Shown here one piece after another: positions 1-8,388 of a stretch of 64,000 nucleotides of DNA (its first letter is position 1; each line of letters opens with the position of its first letter). A program made the position numbers and the translations under genes. This stretch comes from CBFDBF01 sp050287965 (GTDB taxonomy: Bacteria > Pseudomonadota > Gammaproteobacteria > Chromatiales > Chromatiaceae). A model generated the notes under the pieces. That model was not told where the DNA came from. It ran no database searches and saw only the letters and a list, made by a program, of their open reading frames with translations. The stretch lies in assembly GCA_050287965.1 (NCBI GenBank), contig JBNKCX010000025.1:6243-70242 (forward strand), given 5' to 3'.

Positions 1-127
1 GCCGCTCCGGCGCGAGCCACTGGCTCCGCTCCATTCCCCTGCGGACGGAAACGGTATCGTGCCCTTTCAGCCGCTCATGCAGCGGAAACAGGAGCCCGGA
101 AACGAGTCTGGTGTATAAACTGGTCAT
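1..127 (-). CDS. CapK/phenylacetate-CoA ligase-like adenylating enzyme (5' end only)
   Basis: Only the first 42 codons lie in the window; the gene runs off the left edge. The start reads MTSLYTRLVSGLLFPLHERL, which resembles the N-terminus of the phenylacetate-CoA ligase/CapK family found in capsule and PEP-CTERM polysaccharide loci. Its ATG (127-125) overlaps the TGA of the upstream glycosyltransferase as ATGA, so the two are probably translationally coupled. Family members adenylate carboxylic acids; the substrate here cannot be told. The assignment rests on a short stretch and on context. Confidence 0.6.
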   Translation of the reverse strand, partial: MTSLYTRLVSGLLFPLHERLKGHDTVSVRRGMERSQWLAPER

Positions 128-1344
128 TTGTTGTTCTTTCCGTGCCCGGCGAGTCCCTTAAATATCTGCTCAAGCACCACCACCCGGGTATCCCAGGAGT
201 TTTCCGCCGCGTACGCCAGGATCTCCTCACGGTCCCACTGTCTGCGGAGGGCATCGTCCAGGGCCTCCTCCAGGCGTGGCGCGTCATAGTACGGCACCAC
301 CGTCCCCAGCGCCTCTCGGCACACCACCTCCCGGTTACCCCCCACATCCGTGGTAATCACCGGCAGACCGCAGGCCATGGCTTCCAGGAAGACATTTGCC
401 CAGCCCTCGTTGCTGGTGGCCAACACGAAAACATCGGCGGCGGAAAGCGGCACTTTGAGTTCCGCGGATGGAACGGGGCCCAGAAATCGTACCACATCCT
501 CCAGCTTCAGATCCGCAACCTGTCTGTGTAGACGCCCGCTCCAGTCCCCTTCCGGGCTCGGCCCTCCGACCACGAGATATTTGAGACCCGGATTCCTCTC
601 AAGCAGCCCGGGCAACAGCCCGATCACCCGGTGAAACCCCTTCCGCTCAACCAGTCCCCCAACCGAGATCAACACCTTGTCCGATTCGGACAGGCCCAAT
701 CGTCGTCTCGCATCGCCTTTGGGGATCGGACTGAATTTCCGCGTGTCCACGCCGTTCCCGACCACCTGAATCTTGGCGGCATCCGCACCGAGGGAGACCA
801 TATGTCTTTTGAGGGAGTCCGATACCGATATCACCCTGTCCGCCCGCTGCAACGCCTTAAGCAGCAACCGGCGATGGAGCAGCATCCCGGCCTGCGGAAC
901 CTCCGTCCCGCGCAGGGTGATGGTGACCGGGATATCCAGCCACTTTCCCAGCAGGGTCGCCGCGTAGCCGTCCGGATAGGCGAAATGACTGTCAATAACG
1001 TCGAATTTACTCTGCTTCTTCAACCGCAGTACTGAGGGCAGACTGCCAAGGGCCATGAACAGGCCGTCCAGGGATTTCAGGACCCCCGGGACGGAAAAAA
1101 AACGGGGAAACAATACCTCATTTCCATCCTGCAGTTCCCGTGCTGGAACCGGTGGCCGAAAATGCGAACGAAAGCGTCGTATCAGCCCCTGGCCGGGAAA
1201 CCAGGGCTTGGGAGATATTACCGTTACCGGAATCCTTTCCCCCACCCTGTACATACGCTCCCGTATGAATACTCCGGCGTTGGGAGTAACGGCGTTTGGG
1301 AACAGGCTTGAAAATACCAGGACTCTGGTGGGGGTGCTTTCCAT
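124..1344 (-). CDS. Family 4 glycosyltransferase
   Basis: About 406 residues when started at the ATG reading MESTPTRVLVFSSLFPN; a start ten codons earlier is also open. It has the two-domain GT-B pattern: an N-terminal acceptor half with HFAYPDGYAA near residue 120, then a nucleotide-sugar half beginning with SVGGLVERKGFHRVI, and the GT4 signature EGWANVFLEAMACGLPVI with the E(x7)E arrangement. It probably transfers a sugar from an NDP-sugar to a growing lipid-linked exopolysaccharide repeat at the cytoplasmic membrane. It is followed by the CapK-like gene with an ATGA overlap. Donor and acceptor sugars are unknown. Confidence 0.85.
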   Translation of the reverse strand: MESTPTRVLVFSSLFPNAVTPNAGVFIRERMYRVGERIPVTVISPKPWFPGQGLIRRFRSHFRPPVPARELQDGNEVLFPRFFSVPGVLKSLDGLFMALGSLPSVLRLKKQSKFDVIDSHFAYPDGYAATLLGKWLDIPVTITLRGTEVPQAGMLLHRRLLLKALQRADRVISVSDSLKRHMVSLGADAAKIQVVGNGVDTRKFSPIPKGDARRRLGLSESDKVLISVGGLVERKGFHRVIGLLPGLLERNPGLKYLVVGGPSPEGDWSGRLHRQVADLKLEDVVRFLGPVPSAELKVPLSAADVFVLATSNEGWANVFLEAMACGLPVITTDVGGNREVVCREALGTVVPYYDAPRLEEALDDALRRQWDREEILAYAAENSWDTRVVVLEQIFKGLAGHGKNNK

Positions 1345-1371
1345 GTAATTCTTATGAAATTCCCGATGTCT

Positions 1372-1390
1372 CAATAAGGCGGCCTTATTG
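1372..1390. promoter_or_regulatory. 19-bp palindrome, possible operator or hairpin
   Basis: CAATAAGGCGGCCTTATTG is a perfect inverted repeat of two 9-bp arms around one central base. It sits about 28 bp before the start of the glycosyltransferase that ends at 124 and about 165 bp before the divergent acyltransferase start. The location fits an operator for a dimeric regulator. A short transcribed hairpin is the alternative. Confidence 0.4.
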
Positions 1391-1555
1391 ACCTCTATAT
1401 AAAAGTAATAGTGCTATGATGATAGCCGAAGCCCGGAGTATTATAGCACCCTGTCCGTCCTGAAAATGACCTGAAAGCTTTCCCTTACCGCCGTTCCTAT
1501 TGCCCGTTTTCTGGTTGGGAGTGGAAGCTTCAGTATATCCTTATTAAATGTACCG

Positions 1556-2566
1556 ATGATAGAAGAAGACATAAGCAGAAGAATAGCGATTATCAGATAT
1601 GTCATGATATTTGGTATCGTCGTGCTCCATATTCCGCCCTACGTCCCGTTACCGGAAACGGGGCCTTCATTTTTTGATTCTGTAAAGGCCTTCTTTCAGC
1701 ACGCCGTTTTCCGAACTTCCGTTCCTGTTCTTACATTTATTTCCGGGTATCTATTATTTAACAGCCGTCTGGACATCAATCTTCCTCTTCTCGCAAAGAA
1801 GAAAATTAAAACGCTTCTTGTCCCTTTGATTCTCTTTAATCTCCCCCTTGTAATATGCATATATATTATTCAGTTGAAAGGGGTGAACATTCATGATTTC
1901 TCAGAACAACTCGTCCCCTTCGACCTGTTTACCTGGGTTAATGCGACCATCGGTATTTCCAGTGATCCCGTCAACTATCCTCTATCCTTCCTTAGAGACC
2001 TCTTCCTTATTTCTTTATTGTCCCCCATATTTGGTTGGGCAATAAGGCATATGCCATATGTTGGTTTCATTGCCGTATTTGCTATTTTCTGGTTTGACCT
2101 TGATGGACCATTGGTAATCAGAAACACCATGCCGATTCTATTTTATGCCGGCGGATTGGCCAGCACTTTACGATGGGATATGAGAAAGCTGGACCAATAT
2201 GGGATTGTTCTTCTTTCAATTTTTATTGGGTTCTGTTTGGGGATAATCCTTTTTGAAGTCGAGAACAGGAATTACCTTCGAATAATATCCCCCCTTCTTA
2301 TATGGCCCGCCATCTCTCTGATAGCTGATACGAAATTCGGATATTGGATAGCCAGCATATCCAAGCGCAGCTTTTTTTTATTCCTGGTCCATGGTCCTAT
2401 TGTGTTTGCGTTTTGGCTTCTATATAAATTATATCTTGCGGCCGTCCCTTACTGGCTGTTTTGGATCGTGACCCCGGTAATTACAGCATTATTAATTGCT
2501 AAAATAGATGCGTTTCTTCATCGGGCTTTTCCCGGATTTATGAAAATCGCTCTTGGCGGACGATAA
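1556..2566 (+). CDS. Acyltransferase family 3 membrane protein (O-acyltransferase)
   Basis: A 336-residue, very hydrophobic protein with about ten predicted membrane segments. It has the family-3 (OafA/WcjE-like) layout, including an early VVLHIPP element near residue 24 with the conserved histidine and a first-third FISGYLLF segment. Such enzymes add acetyl or succinyl groups to sugars of exopolysaccharide or O-antigen in the inner membrane. No clear Shine-Dalgarno precedes the ATG. The gene is AT-richer than those beyond 9 kb and uses many rare-looking ATA codons, consistent with acquisition. It is followed 36 bp on by the alkaline-phosphatase-fold transferase. Substrate unknown. Confidence 0.75.
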   Translation: MIEEDISRRIAIIRYVMIFGIVVLHIPPYVPLPETGPSFFDSVKAFFQHAVFRTSVPVLTFISGYLLFNSRLDINLPLLAKKKIKTLLVPLILFNLPLVICIYIIQLKGVNIHDFSEQLVPFDLFTWVNATIGISSDPVNYPLSFLRDLFLISLLSPIFGWAIRHMPYVGFIAVFAIFWFDLDGPLVIRNTMPILFYAGGLASTLRWDMRKLDQYGIVLLSIFIGFCLGIILFEVENRNYLRIISPLLIWPAISLIADTKFGYWIASISKRSFFLFLVHGPIVFAFWLLYKLYLAAVPYWLFWIVTPVITALLIAKIDAFLHRAFPGFMKIALGGR

Positions 2567-2602
2567 TTGGAATAACTTTTCCTTGTTAACGATAAAACAA
2601 GC

Positions 2603-4645
2603 ATGAACAATTTCAGCAATCTGTTTTCAAAGCCGACAACAGCTTATATGTCGTCGGTCTTCATAGTTGTCCTCCTATCGGCTTTGTCTGAGTTTGTCCT
2701 GCTGCAACTAAAATACGATATTTTCACAGGTGGATTTTTACAACCGTATTCCTATCTATCCTGGATGGACAGGACGTTATTCATTTCCATTTTTCTCTGG
2801 ATGAACCTGGTGCTTTTCGGCGCGCTCGGCGCAATCTGGTTTTCCTTTATGATAAGGCGGGGTTCCCGACTACTGGTTGCTTCCTACCTATTTATATATT
2901 CCTGCTTATCGTTAATGGGCGTATGGCTGACCTTGGAATATAAGGTACTTACCTATTTCAACGATACGATCAATTTTCTGATCATAAAAAATCTTGGGGG
3001 AGGAAGCGTTACCAGCGCAATCCGCTATGTCGCCAATGAATCCTCGATAATAGTCATTGCCTGTCTCTTGTTGTTTCTCCTCTTCCTGATAGGTCTTAGA
3101 ATTGTCCGGAATTCCGCAAATGCCGGCTATTTTATTGCCAGCGGACCCTTGCCGTTCAGAAAAAGATGGCTGATCCCTGTTACAGGCTCCATCACAATAG
3201 GCATGATCATACTGGTTAATTCCAATTTCTTTCTGCTCTACGGACTCAACAAGACGACCTCTTATGTATTAATCAGCTCTGTTCTCGATGAAGTTACCGA
3301 CATCGACAGGGACGGCCATGGACTATTTTCATTCCCCGTTGATTCCGCCCCACTCGACCCCTCCGTTTACCCGGGGGCGCTTGATATACCCGGGAATGAC
3401 ATTGATGAAGATGGGTATGGAGGGGATTTCGCCTGGAATGAGGACAACTTCGATCCGCTACGGCTGCTATCACCTAAACAGGGATCCCATATCCTGTTAA
3501 TTGTTCTGGAAAGCACTAGAAGCGATTTGCTTGAGATCGAGTATGAGGGAAAACCCGTCACTCCCAACATAGCCGCAATCGCAAAAAATGGCAGTGCCGT
3601 TCCCTACGCATACAGCCATACCGGCTATACGACAACGTCCCTTACCGCCCTGTTAAATCGCTCCCTTGCCTCCGGTTATGAAAGAACCAGGTTGGCTGAT
3701 TTTCTGAGCGACTCCGGTTATTCCCTCTCTTTTATTTCAGGACAGGATGAATCCTTCGGTCACGTGGCAACAAGAACAGGTATGGCCGACAAGGATAGGC
3801 ACCTGTTCGATGCTCGTTCCGCCCTGCGGGATCGCGTATATCCCAGCAAGGATTCGGGGAGCCTCAGATTAAGTGAAGATCGGGTAGTGCAGGCTTTTTT
3901 TGAGAGGTCATCGGATGTTGACTGGAAGCAACCACAGTTCTTTTACATCAACCTTCAGGCCGCCCATTTCCCCTATTCCTACCCGTCCATGCCCGTGCTT
4001 ATCGGCGAGCGGCCTATCCCTCGTTCCGAAATAAGCGAAACCAACCGGGACTGGCTGGAAACCACCTACTGGAATGCGGTTTCCGTAGCGGACCAGGCAA
4101 TAGGCCGAATAATCGAACGCCTCAAGAAGCTCGGCGTCTATGAGCAAACTCTCGTTGTGATCGTCGCGGACCACGGGGAATCCCTGTTCGATGATCACTT
4201 TCTCGGGCATGGCCACGCTCTCGATGAGGCACAAACACGAATCCCCATGATCTTCAATCAATCTGGTATTGATGTTAAGAGCGCTGTCGGGCAGGTGGAT
4301 ATGGCCGATCTTATTATGCAGTTGGCATCCGGTTGCTTTTCGAACCAACAGTGGGACTCCCCGCAAAAACCTGTTCTCCAGATCGTCGGCTCTCTGGATG
4401 CTCCGCAGCTCGTGGGCACGGTTTCTTACGGTGAAATCCGCACCATTCTCGACCTGCGAACACGTAAAGTATTTTTCAGTGACCTGGAACGCTGGGAGGA
4501 CTTTGACGTCGCGTATAATGATCCGGTAATGGGGGCACGCACGAAAGGTCTCATTAATCTTTGGGAGTCAACCCGTTGGGAAAATCACCTCGCGCACCAG
4601 GAAGAAGAAGCACCGAAGCCGCCGGAGCAGACTGAACCCTTATAA
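2603..4645 (+). CDS. Membrane-anchored sulfatase-like (LTA synthase/phosphotransferase-type) enzyme
   Basis: 680 residues: about five N-terminal membrane helices (to about residue 215), then a periplasmic alkaline-phosphatase-superfamily domain. Visible motifs are ILLIVLESTRSD (metal-binding start), a Thr/Ser-rich nucleophile region YTTTSLTALLNRS, and VIVADHGESL with HFLGHGHAL (C-terminal metal ligands). The sulfatase CxPxR signature is absent, so a phosphoethanolamine or phosphoglycerol transferase is more likely than a true sulfatase. Between the membrane and catalytic parts are two Asp-rich loops, DIDRDGHG and DIDEDGYGGD, resembling calcium-binding loops. It probably decorates exported polysaccharide or lipid. 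Donor unknown. Confidence 0.75.
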   Translation: MNNFSNLFSKPTTAYMSSVFIVVLLSALSEFVLLQLKYDIFTGGFLQPYSYLSWMDRTLFISIFLWMNLVLFGALGAIWFSFMIRRGSRLLVASYLFIYSCLSLMGVWLTLEYKVLTYFNDTINFLIIKNLGGGSVTSAIRYVANESSIIVIACLLLFLLFLIGLRIVRNSANAGYFIASGPLPFRKRWLIPVTGSITIGMIILVNSNFFLLYGLNKTTSYVLISSVLDEVTDIDRDGHGLFSFPVDSAPLDPSVYPGALDIPGNDIDEDGYGGDFAWNEDNFDPLRLLSPKQGSHILLIVLESTRSDLLEIEYEGKPVTPNIAAIAKNGSAVPYAYSHTGYTTTSLTALLNRSLASGYERTRLADFLSDSGYSLSFISGQDESFGHVATRTGMADKDRHLFDARSALRDRVYPSKDSGSLRLSEDRVVQAFFERSSDVDWKQPQFFYINLQAAHFPYSYPSMPVLIGERPIPRSEISETNRDWLETTYWNAVSVADQAIGRIIERLKKLGVYEQTLVVIVADHGESLFDDHFLGHGHALDEAQTRIPMIFNQSGIDVKSAVGQVDMADLIMQLASGCFSNQQWDSPQKPVLQIVGSLDAPQLVGTVSYGEIRTILDLRTRKVFFSDLERWEDFDVAYNDPVMGARTKGLINLWESTRWENHLAHQEEEAPKPPEQTEPL

Positions 4646-4876
4646 CTAGAAGAGCGTGTCATCCCGGCGCGGTCGCATAGGGCGGGCTGTCCCCGCCATC
4701 CCCGATTACCGTGTCGGCGCAGGCCGGGATCCTGAAGGCGCCTTCTTAGGAAAAGAATTTGAGGAAGTTGGCGCCCATCCCTCATTCAGAGGGAGCTGGA
4801 AGGGGTGACCTGAAACACCCCCGACCCGTATCCGGCACCACCCTGTCGCCCCTCCCCGAAAGAGGGGACGTGATCC
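4646..4876. other. Intergenic spacer with degenerate GC-rich inverted repeats
   Basis: A 231-bp gap between convergent genes. It contains GTCATCCCGGCGC near 4660 and GGCGCAGGCCGGGATCC near 4713, a broken inverted pair that resembles the scattered 'gtcattccggcgcaggccgg' intergenic repeats of many proteobacteria. No coding sequence is evident. It may serve as a loose bidirectional terminator. Confidence 0.4.
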
Positions 4877-5494
4877 TTATTTATCCAAAAAATCCTGAAT
4901 TGCAACGGCGAGAATAGAGGCTGCCGGCGTTTCCGTAAAATCCATACTCGGTGTTTCATAGGAACCGGAGATATAGAATATGGTAAGCGGCTTCCTGGGG
5001 CTGACGAGCAATACCAACGTATTCTTTATCTGGTGCGAGATCGGATCTTCCACAAATTCATCCCCATACAACAGGACGTATCCGGCGAATCCCAAACCAT
5101 CAGCCTGATTATAAAGATGCACAGGAATATCAGACTGCCCCGTCAGTCTTACTATACCCTCTCGTTCCAGATTGCTGCCATAGGACAATCCGAGCTCCGG
5201 GTGATGATATAACCGCTTATGATCATAAGACCTGGCTACAAACAGACGAAAATCTCCCCTATCAGGACTGGTATATATACGCTCAAACCAGTCCTCACTT
5301 TTGAACATATCGTCGACCCACTCCTGTCCATGCCTTCCATACGGCGCTGAAGTGAAGCCATTCAGCTCACTTCTTATGTCCGCTACCGTTTTCCCATCCT
5401 CCAATGTAGCACCCGCGTAGGTGTGTATCAGCGTAGGAATCGAGGCGAGAACCAGGAACAGAATTACAGGAACAGCATAACGCGAGGAAATCAT
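4877..5494 (-). CDS. EpsI-like exosortase-associated periplasmic protein
   Basis: 205 residues with an N-terminal membrane anchor (residues about 7-24) and a soluble domain expected outside the membrane. The ATG overlaps the stop of the exosortase as ATGA, so the two are made together. The segment RLFVARSYDHKRLYHHPELG has the position and His-Pro-Glu core of the EpsI/DUF3485 domain (usually HPExC), but the cysteine is replaced by Leu. In XrtA systems EpsI is normally fused to the exosortase; here it is a separate gene. The EpsI assignment rests mostly on operon position plus this weak motif. Confidence 0.5.
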   Translation of the reverse strand: MISSRYAVPVILFLVLASIPTLIHTYAGATLEDGKTVADIRSELNGFTSAPYGRHGQEWVDDMFKSEDWFERIYTSPDRGDFRLFVARSYDHKRLYHHPELGLSYGSNLEREGIVRLTGQSDIPVHLYNQADGLGFAGYVLLYGDEFVEDPISHQIKNTLVLLVSPRKPLTIFYISGSYETPSMDFTETPAASILAVAIQDFLDK

Positions 5495-6357
5495 TGCGAC
5501 ACTTCCTTGGCCGTCTCCGTATCCCGGCCCATCCAGAATATGACAGGCAATGCGACTACGAATGTGAGCAGCCCTGATATTTCATGTGCCGATGTATTTA
5601 GAACATCAAGTCCATTCCACTGAACCAGAAGCGTTAACATAAGCACCCTTACAATATTGACACCTATTGCAAGTGGTGCCGCAACAAGCAGCACTAAGAT
5701 TTTCCTGACGTTACTGGTTGAAAAATATGCCGTAAGGATCGCCACCGTTACCGTGGCATAAAGAGTGGAAAAACCGCTACATGCATCGGCGACCTGTAAC
5801 GAACCGTTCGGTGTCTGCAATAAGGTATCCTGAGCGAAAACCGGCACACCGAGAAACGGGAGCACCATCGCTACACTATCCGCGGCTATATGCCTTAACG
5901 CAAGGTGCGTCGATTCTGTAAATGTAAGTGGTATCGGTAACGTAAGAAACAACGTAATTAAAGGGAACGTGATGGATTTAGTACGTTCCGCCCCAAGAAA
6001 CAACAGCGCCAGCCCCGGAAGTGCCATAAAAAGGGCTGCAGCGGCCAGAAGCTGAGTATGTATCCCTGTATCCAACATATGGAGCCCCAGGGCCGGAATC
6101 AGCAAGGCAAAACCCCAGGGACTGGAATCCTCAGGAAGATCCTTTTTTTGCCTTAACTCGTCCCGAATCAGATAACCAACCACCAATGTTATCAGTATAC
6201 CGTGTCCATGATTCCAAACACTCAACGTCCATCTATCCCAAAGCCAAAAAAGCGTTGGCCCGAAAAGGATAAGCAGCATTAATACCACTAACCATAAGCG
6301 CCAGTTTACGGCTTGGCGCTGACTAAGAGCCCGGGCTGAAGAGGCGGATGAAGACAT
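5491..6357 (-). CDS. Exosortase (membrane transpeptidase for C-terminal sorting signals)
   Basis: 288 residues with about eight membrane helices. The three exosortase catalytic residues are visible: Cys193 in VADACSGFSTLY, Arg237 in NIVRVLM and His258 in HEISG. Exosortases cut C-terminal PEP-CTERM-like signals and are thought to pass the protein to a surface polymer. The cysteine motif has Asp where most XrtA proteins have Glu (EACSG), and the C-terminal EpsI domain is supplied by the next gene (4-bp overlap). It lies in an AT-rich stretch with a GT39 transferase and the sulfatase-like gene. It could serve the PEP-CTERM protein at 32.5 kb or be a different exosortase class. Confidence 0.85.
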   Translation of the reverse strand: MSSSASSARALSQRQAVNWRLWLVVLMLLILFGPTLFWLWDRWTLSVWNHGHGILITLVVGYLIRDELRQKKDLPEDSSPWGFALLIPALGLHMLDTGIHTQLLAAAALFMALPGLALLFLGAERTKSITFPLITLFLTLPIPLTFTESTHLALRHIAADSVAMVLPFLGVPVFAQDTLLQTPNGSLQVADACSGFSTLYATVTVAILTAYFSTSNVRKILVLLVAAPLAIGVNIVRVLMLTLLVQWNGLDVLNTSAHEISGLLTFVVALPVIFWMGRDTETAKEVSQ

Positions 6358-6702
6358 TGCTATTGGTCGTCAGTAGTCATTTGTCTGCAAAGTTTGGCAT
6401 AAACCTTCCTCTATTTCGATATATGACCCGTCATATTTCTTACCCGGGCCATGCGGATTACGCCATCAGCAAACCGCCAATCCCCACTCCTAGGCCAGGA
6501 CCATTCGCCTCTAATGGCATCAATTTCCGGATTTGAGGAGTATTCCCGATAAATGACCAGATATGAGAGCCCCAAATTCTCCCCTTTTTAACGATTTCGG
6601 CTTATGATGTTACTCCAAATAATAGCTATATAACCAAGCCTATCGCTTTGTTTTTTAAAGCTTTTATAACCAATAGCCCGATTTTTGCTTTAAACAAAAC
6701 AG
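6358..6702. other. Divergent intergenic region between exosortase and GT39 gene
   Basis: 345 bp without a convincing gene. It is AT-rich near the GT39 start. It must hold the promoters of both divergent genes, but no -35/-10 pair stands out and neither start has a clear Shine-Dalgarno sequence. Confidence 0.4.
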
Positions 6703-8364
6703 ATGCAACTCAACAGACAAGACATTATTTCACCCGGGGTATCCCTCTTTATTATCTTGTCTGTCCTCAGCGTCCTTGTGACACGTGAGCTGGGCAACCC
6801 GCATTTGGGGTACCCCGACGCCGATCGCATATTGATGGACGGGGTCTTTTTGTATGACTTCCTAAATGATCTTCCTCTTACTAGGATTTACGACTATACA
6901 ATCAACTATTATGCGCAATATCCGGCCCTGAGTATCGGTTATCGTCCCCCATTCTTTCCTTTTGTTGAGGCTGTCTTCAATGGAGCCTTTGGGGTAACCG
7001 TCTGGAGCAGCAGACTTGCCATCCTCGCTTTCGCACTGGTCGGGTTTTCCTCCTGGTTCTTCCTTGTCAGGCGTATCTTCAATACCACAACCGCCCTGGC
7101 GAGTTCCTTATTACTGATCAGCCTGCCTTTCGTCGCTCGGTGGGGATGGTACACCATGGGAGAACTACCTGTCCTCTCCATGTCAATGCTGACATGCTAT
7201 CTTTTCTACCGCTATGTTGAAACAGATAAGGCGCGTTTCCTTTTTGGCTGCGCCATCTCTTTCATTCTATCCGTCTGGACCAAGCAGACTGCCTTCTATC
7301 TGGCATTCTTCTTTATCTTCTATCTTTTCCATGATAGATCGCTACTCGATCGCTTGAAGCAGCGCAAAACATGGATTGTTTTATCCCTCATACTTATTGC
7401 GCTTATCCCATTGGCGGTCATAACCGTATGGCTTGGAGACCAGAACCTTGAACAATCTGTTGGACTGGCATCCACCTCAAGTGATTCGCCATGGATGCAA
7501 CGTCTGACCAGCATTCCGAAACATTTCAGCAACATTTATCACCATCAAACAACGCTGCCATTTCTTATACTTTCCATCTCCGGCATGCTGCTATCACTCA
7601 TCAAGCGTGATAGAAAAACCGTATTTTTCTGGCTATTTATTATTTCCACTTTTCTATTCTTCTCATATATTGTCCATAAGAACGAACGTTATTCCATATT
7701 CTGGTTACCGGCCTTCTCCCTGTTCGCGGCTTACCCTTTATACCTGTTACGCAATAATAGTTATGCTATCTATTTTTCAGGGCTAGTTATTCTCGGGATT
7801 TTTTCATTCCAGGTTTTTACTATATATAAGACCGAGCCCGGCTATGCCACGGGATATCAGGAAGCGGCTCAATTCGTTCTTGCTAACAGCAGATCGCCAA
7901 CGGTTTTTATTGACGCCTACAATAATGGATATTTCACGTACTTTATGCGCGCCCTCGATGATGATCGTTCCATGTATGTACTGCGGGCGGATAAGCTACT
8001 TGCATCATCATCCATAAGCGCACGACATAGGATTGAGATACACGCGCAAAGCAGAAGCGATATTCTTAAGATTCTGGATGATTATGGCGTTGAATTTATT
8101 GTTATAGAACGCGAGGATATTTCCGGTGTTGCTATATATAAGGAACTTAGATCACTTCTCAATGACGGCTCATTTTCCGTTGCAAAACGAATACCCGTGA
8201 TATCCTCACGTCAGGTATTGCAAAATCAGGAGTTATTGATTTACCGCTATCTTGATCGTAAACCCATTTCCGGCAATACGCTGACCCTGCATCTTCCCGT
8301 TGTCGGTCAGACAATAAGTGTTCCTCTTCGCCAACTCATCGACGGTGACAAAAAGCCGAAATAG
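6703..8364 (+). CDS. GT39-family (ArnT/PMT-like) membrane glycosyltransferase
   Basis: 553 residues. The first 370 hold about ten membrane helices; a soluble C-terminal domain follows. An acidic motif in the first periplasmic loop (YPDADRI, residues about 37-43) matches the conserved acidic site of GT-C enzymes, and YPALSIGYRPPFFP matches the ArnT/PMT_2 loop. These enzymes use polyprenyl-phosphate sugars and act on the periplasmic side, so it may modify the secreted polymer, lipid A or a protein. It is divergent from the exosortase and convergent with the flippase, and shares their AT-rich composition. Substrate unknown. Confidence 0.8.
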   Translation: MQLNRQDIISPGVSLFIILSVLSVLVTRELGNPHLGYPDADRILMDGVFLYDFLNDLPLTRIYDYTINYYAQYPALSIGYRPPFFPFVEAVFNGAFGVTVWSSRLAILAFALVGFSSWFFLVRRIFNTTTALASSLLLISLPFVARWGWYTMGELPVLSMSMLTCYLFYRYVETDKARFLFGCAISFILSVWTKQTAFYLAFFFIFYLFHDRSLLDRLKQRKTWIVLSLILIALIPLAVITVWLGDQNLEQSVGLASTSSDSPWMQRLTSIPKHFSNIYHHQTTLPFLILSISGMLLSLIKRDRKTVFFWLFIISTFLFFSYIVHKNERYSIFWLPAFSLFAAYPLYLLRNNSYAIYFSGLVILGIFSFQVFTIYKTEPGYATGYQEAAQFVLANSRSPTVFIDAYNNGYFTYFMRALDDDRSMYVLRADKLLASSSISARHRIEIHAQSRSDILKILDDYGVEFIVIEREDISGVAIYKELRSLLNDGSFSVAKRIPVISSRQVLQNQELLIYRYLDRKPISGNTLTLHLPVVGQTISVPLRQLIDGDKKPK

Positions 8365-8388
8365 TTGGCGACACCGCGGCATTTCCCG

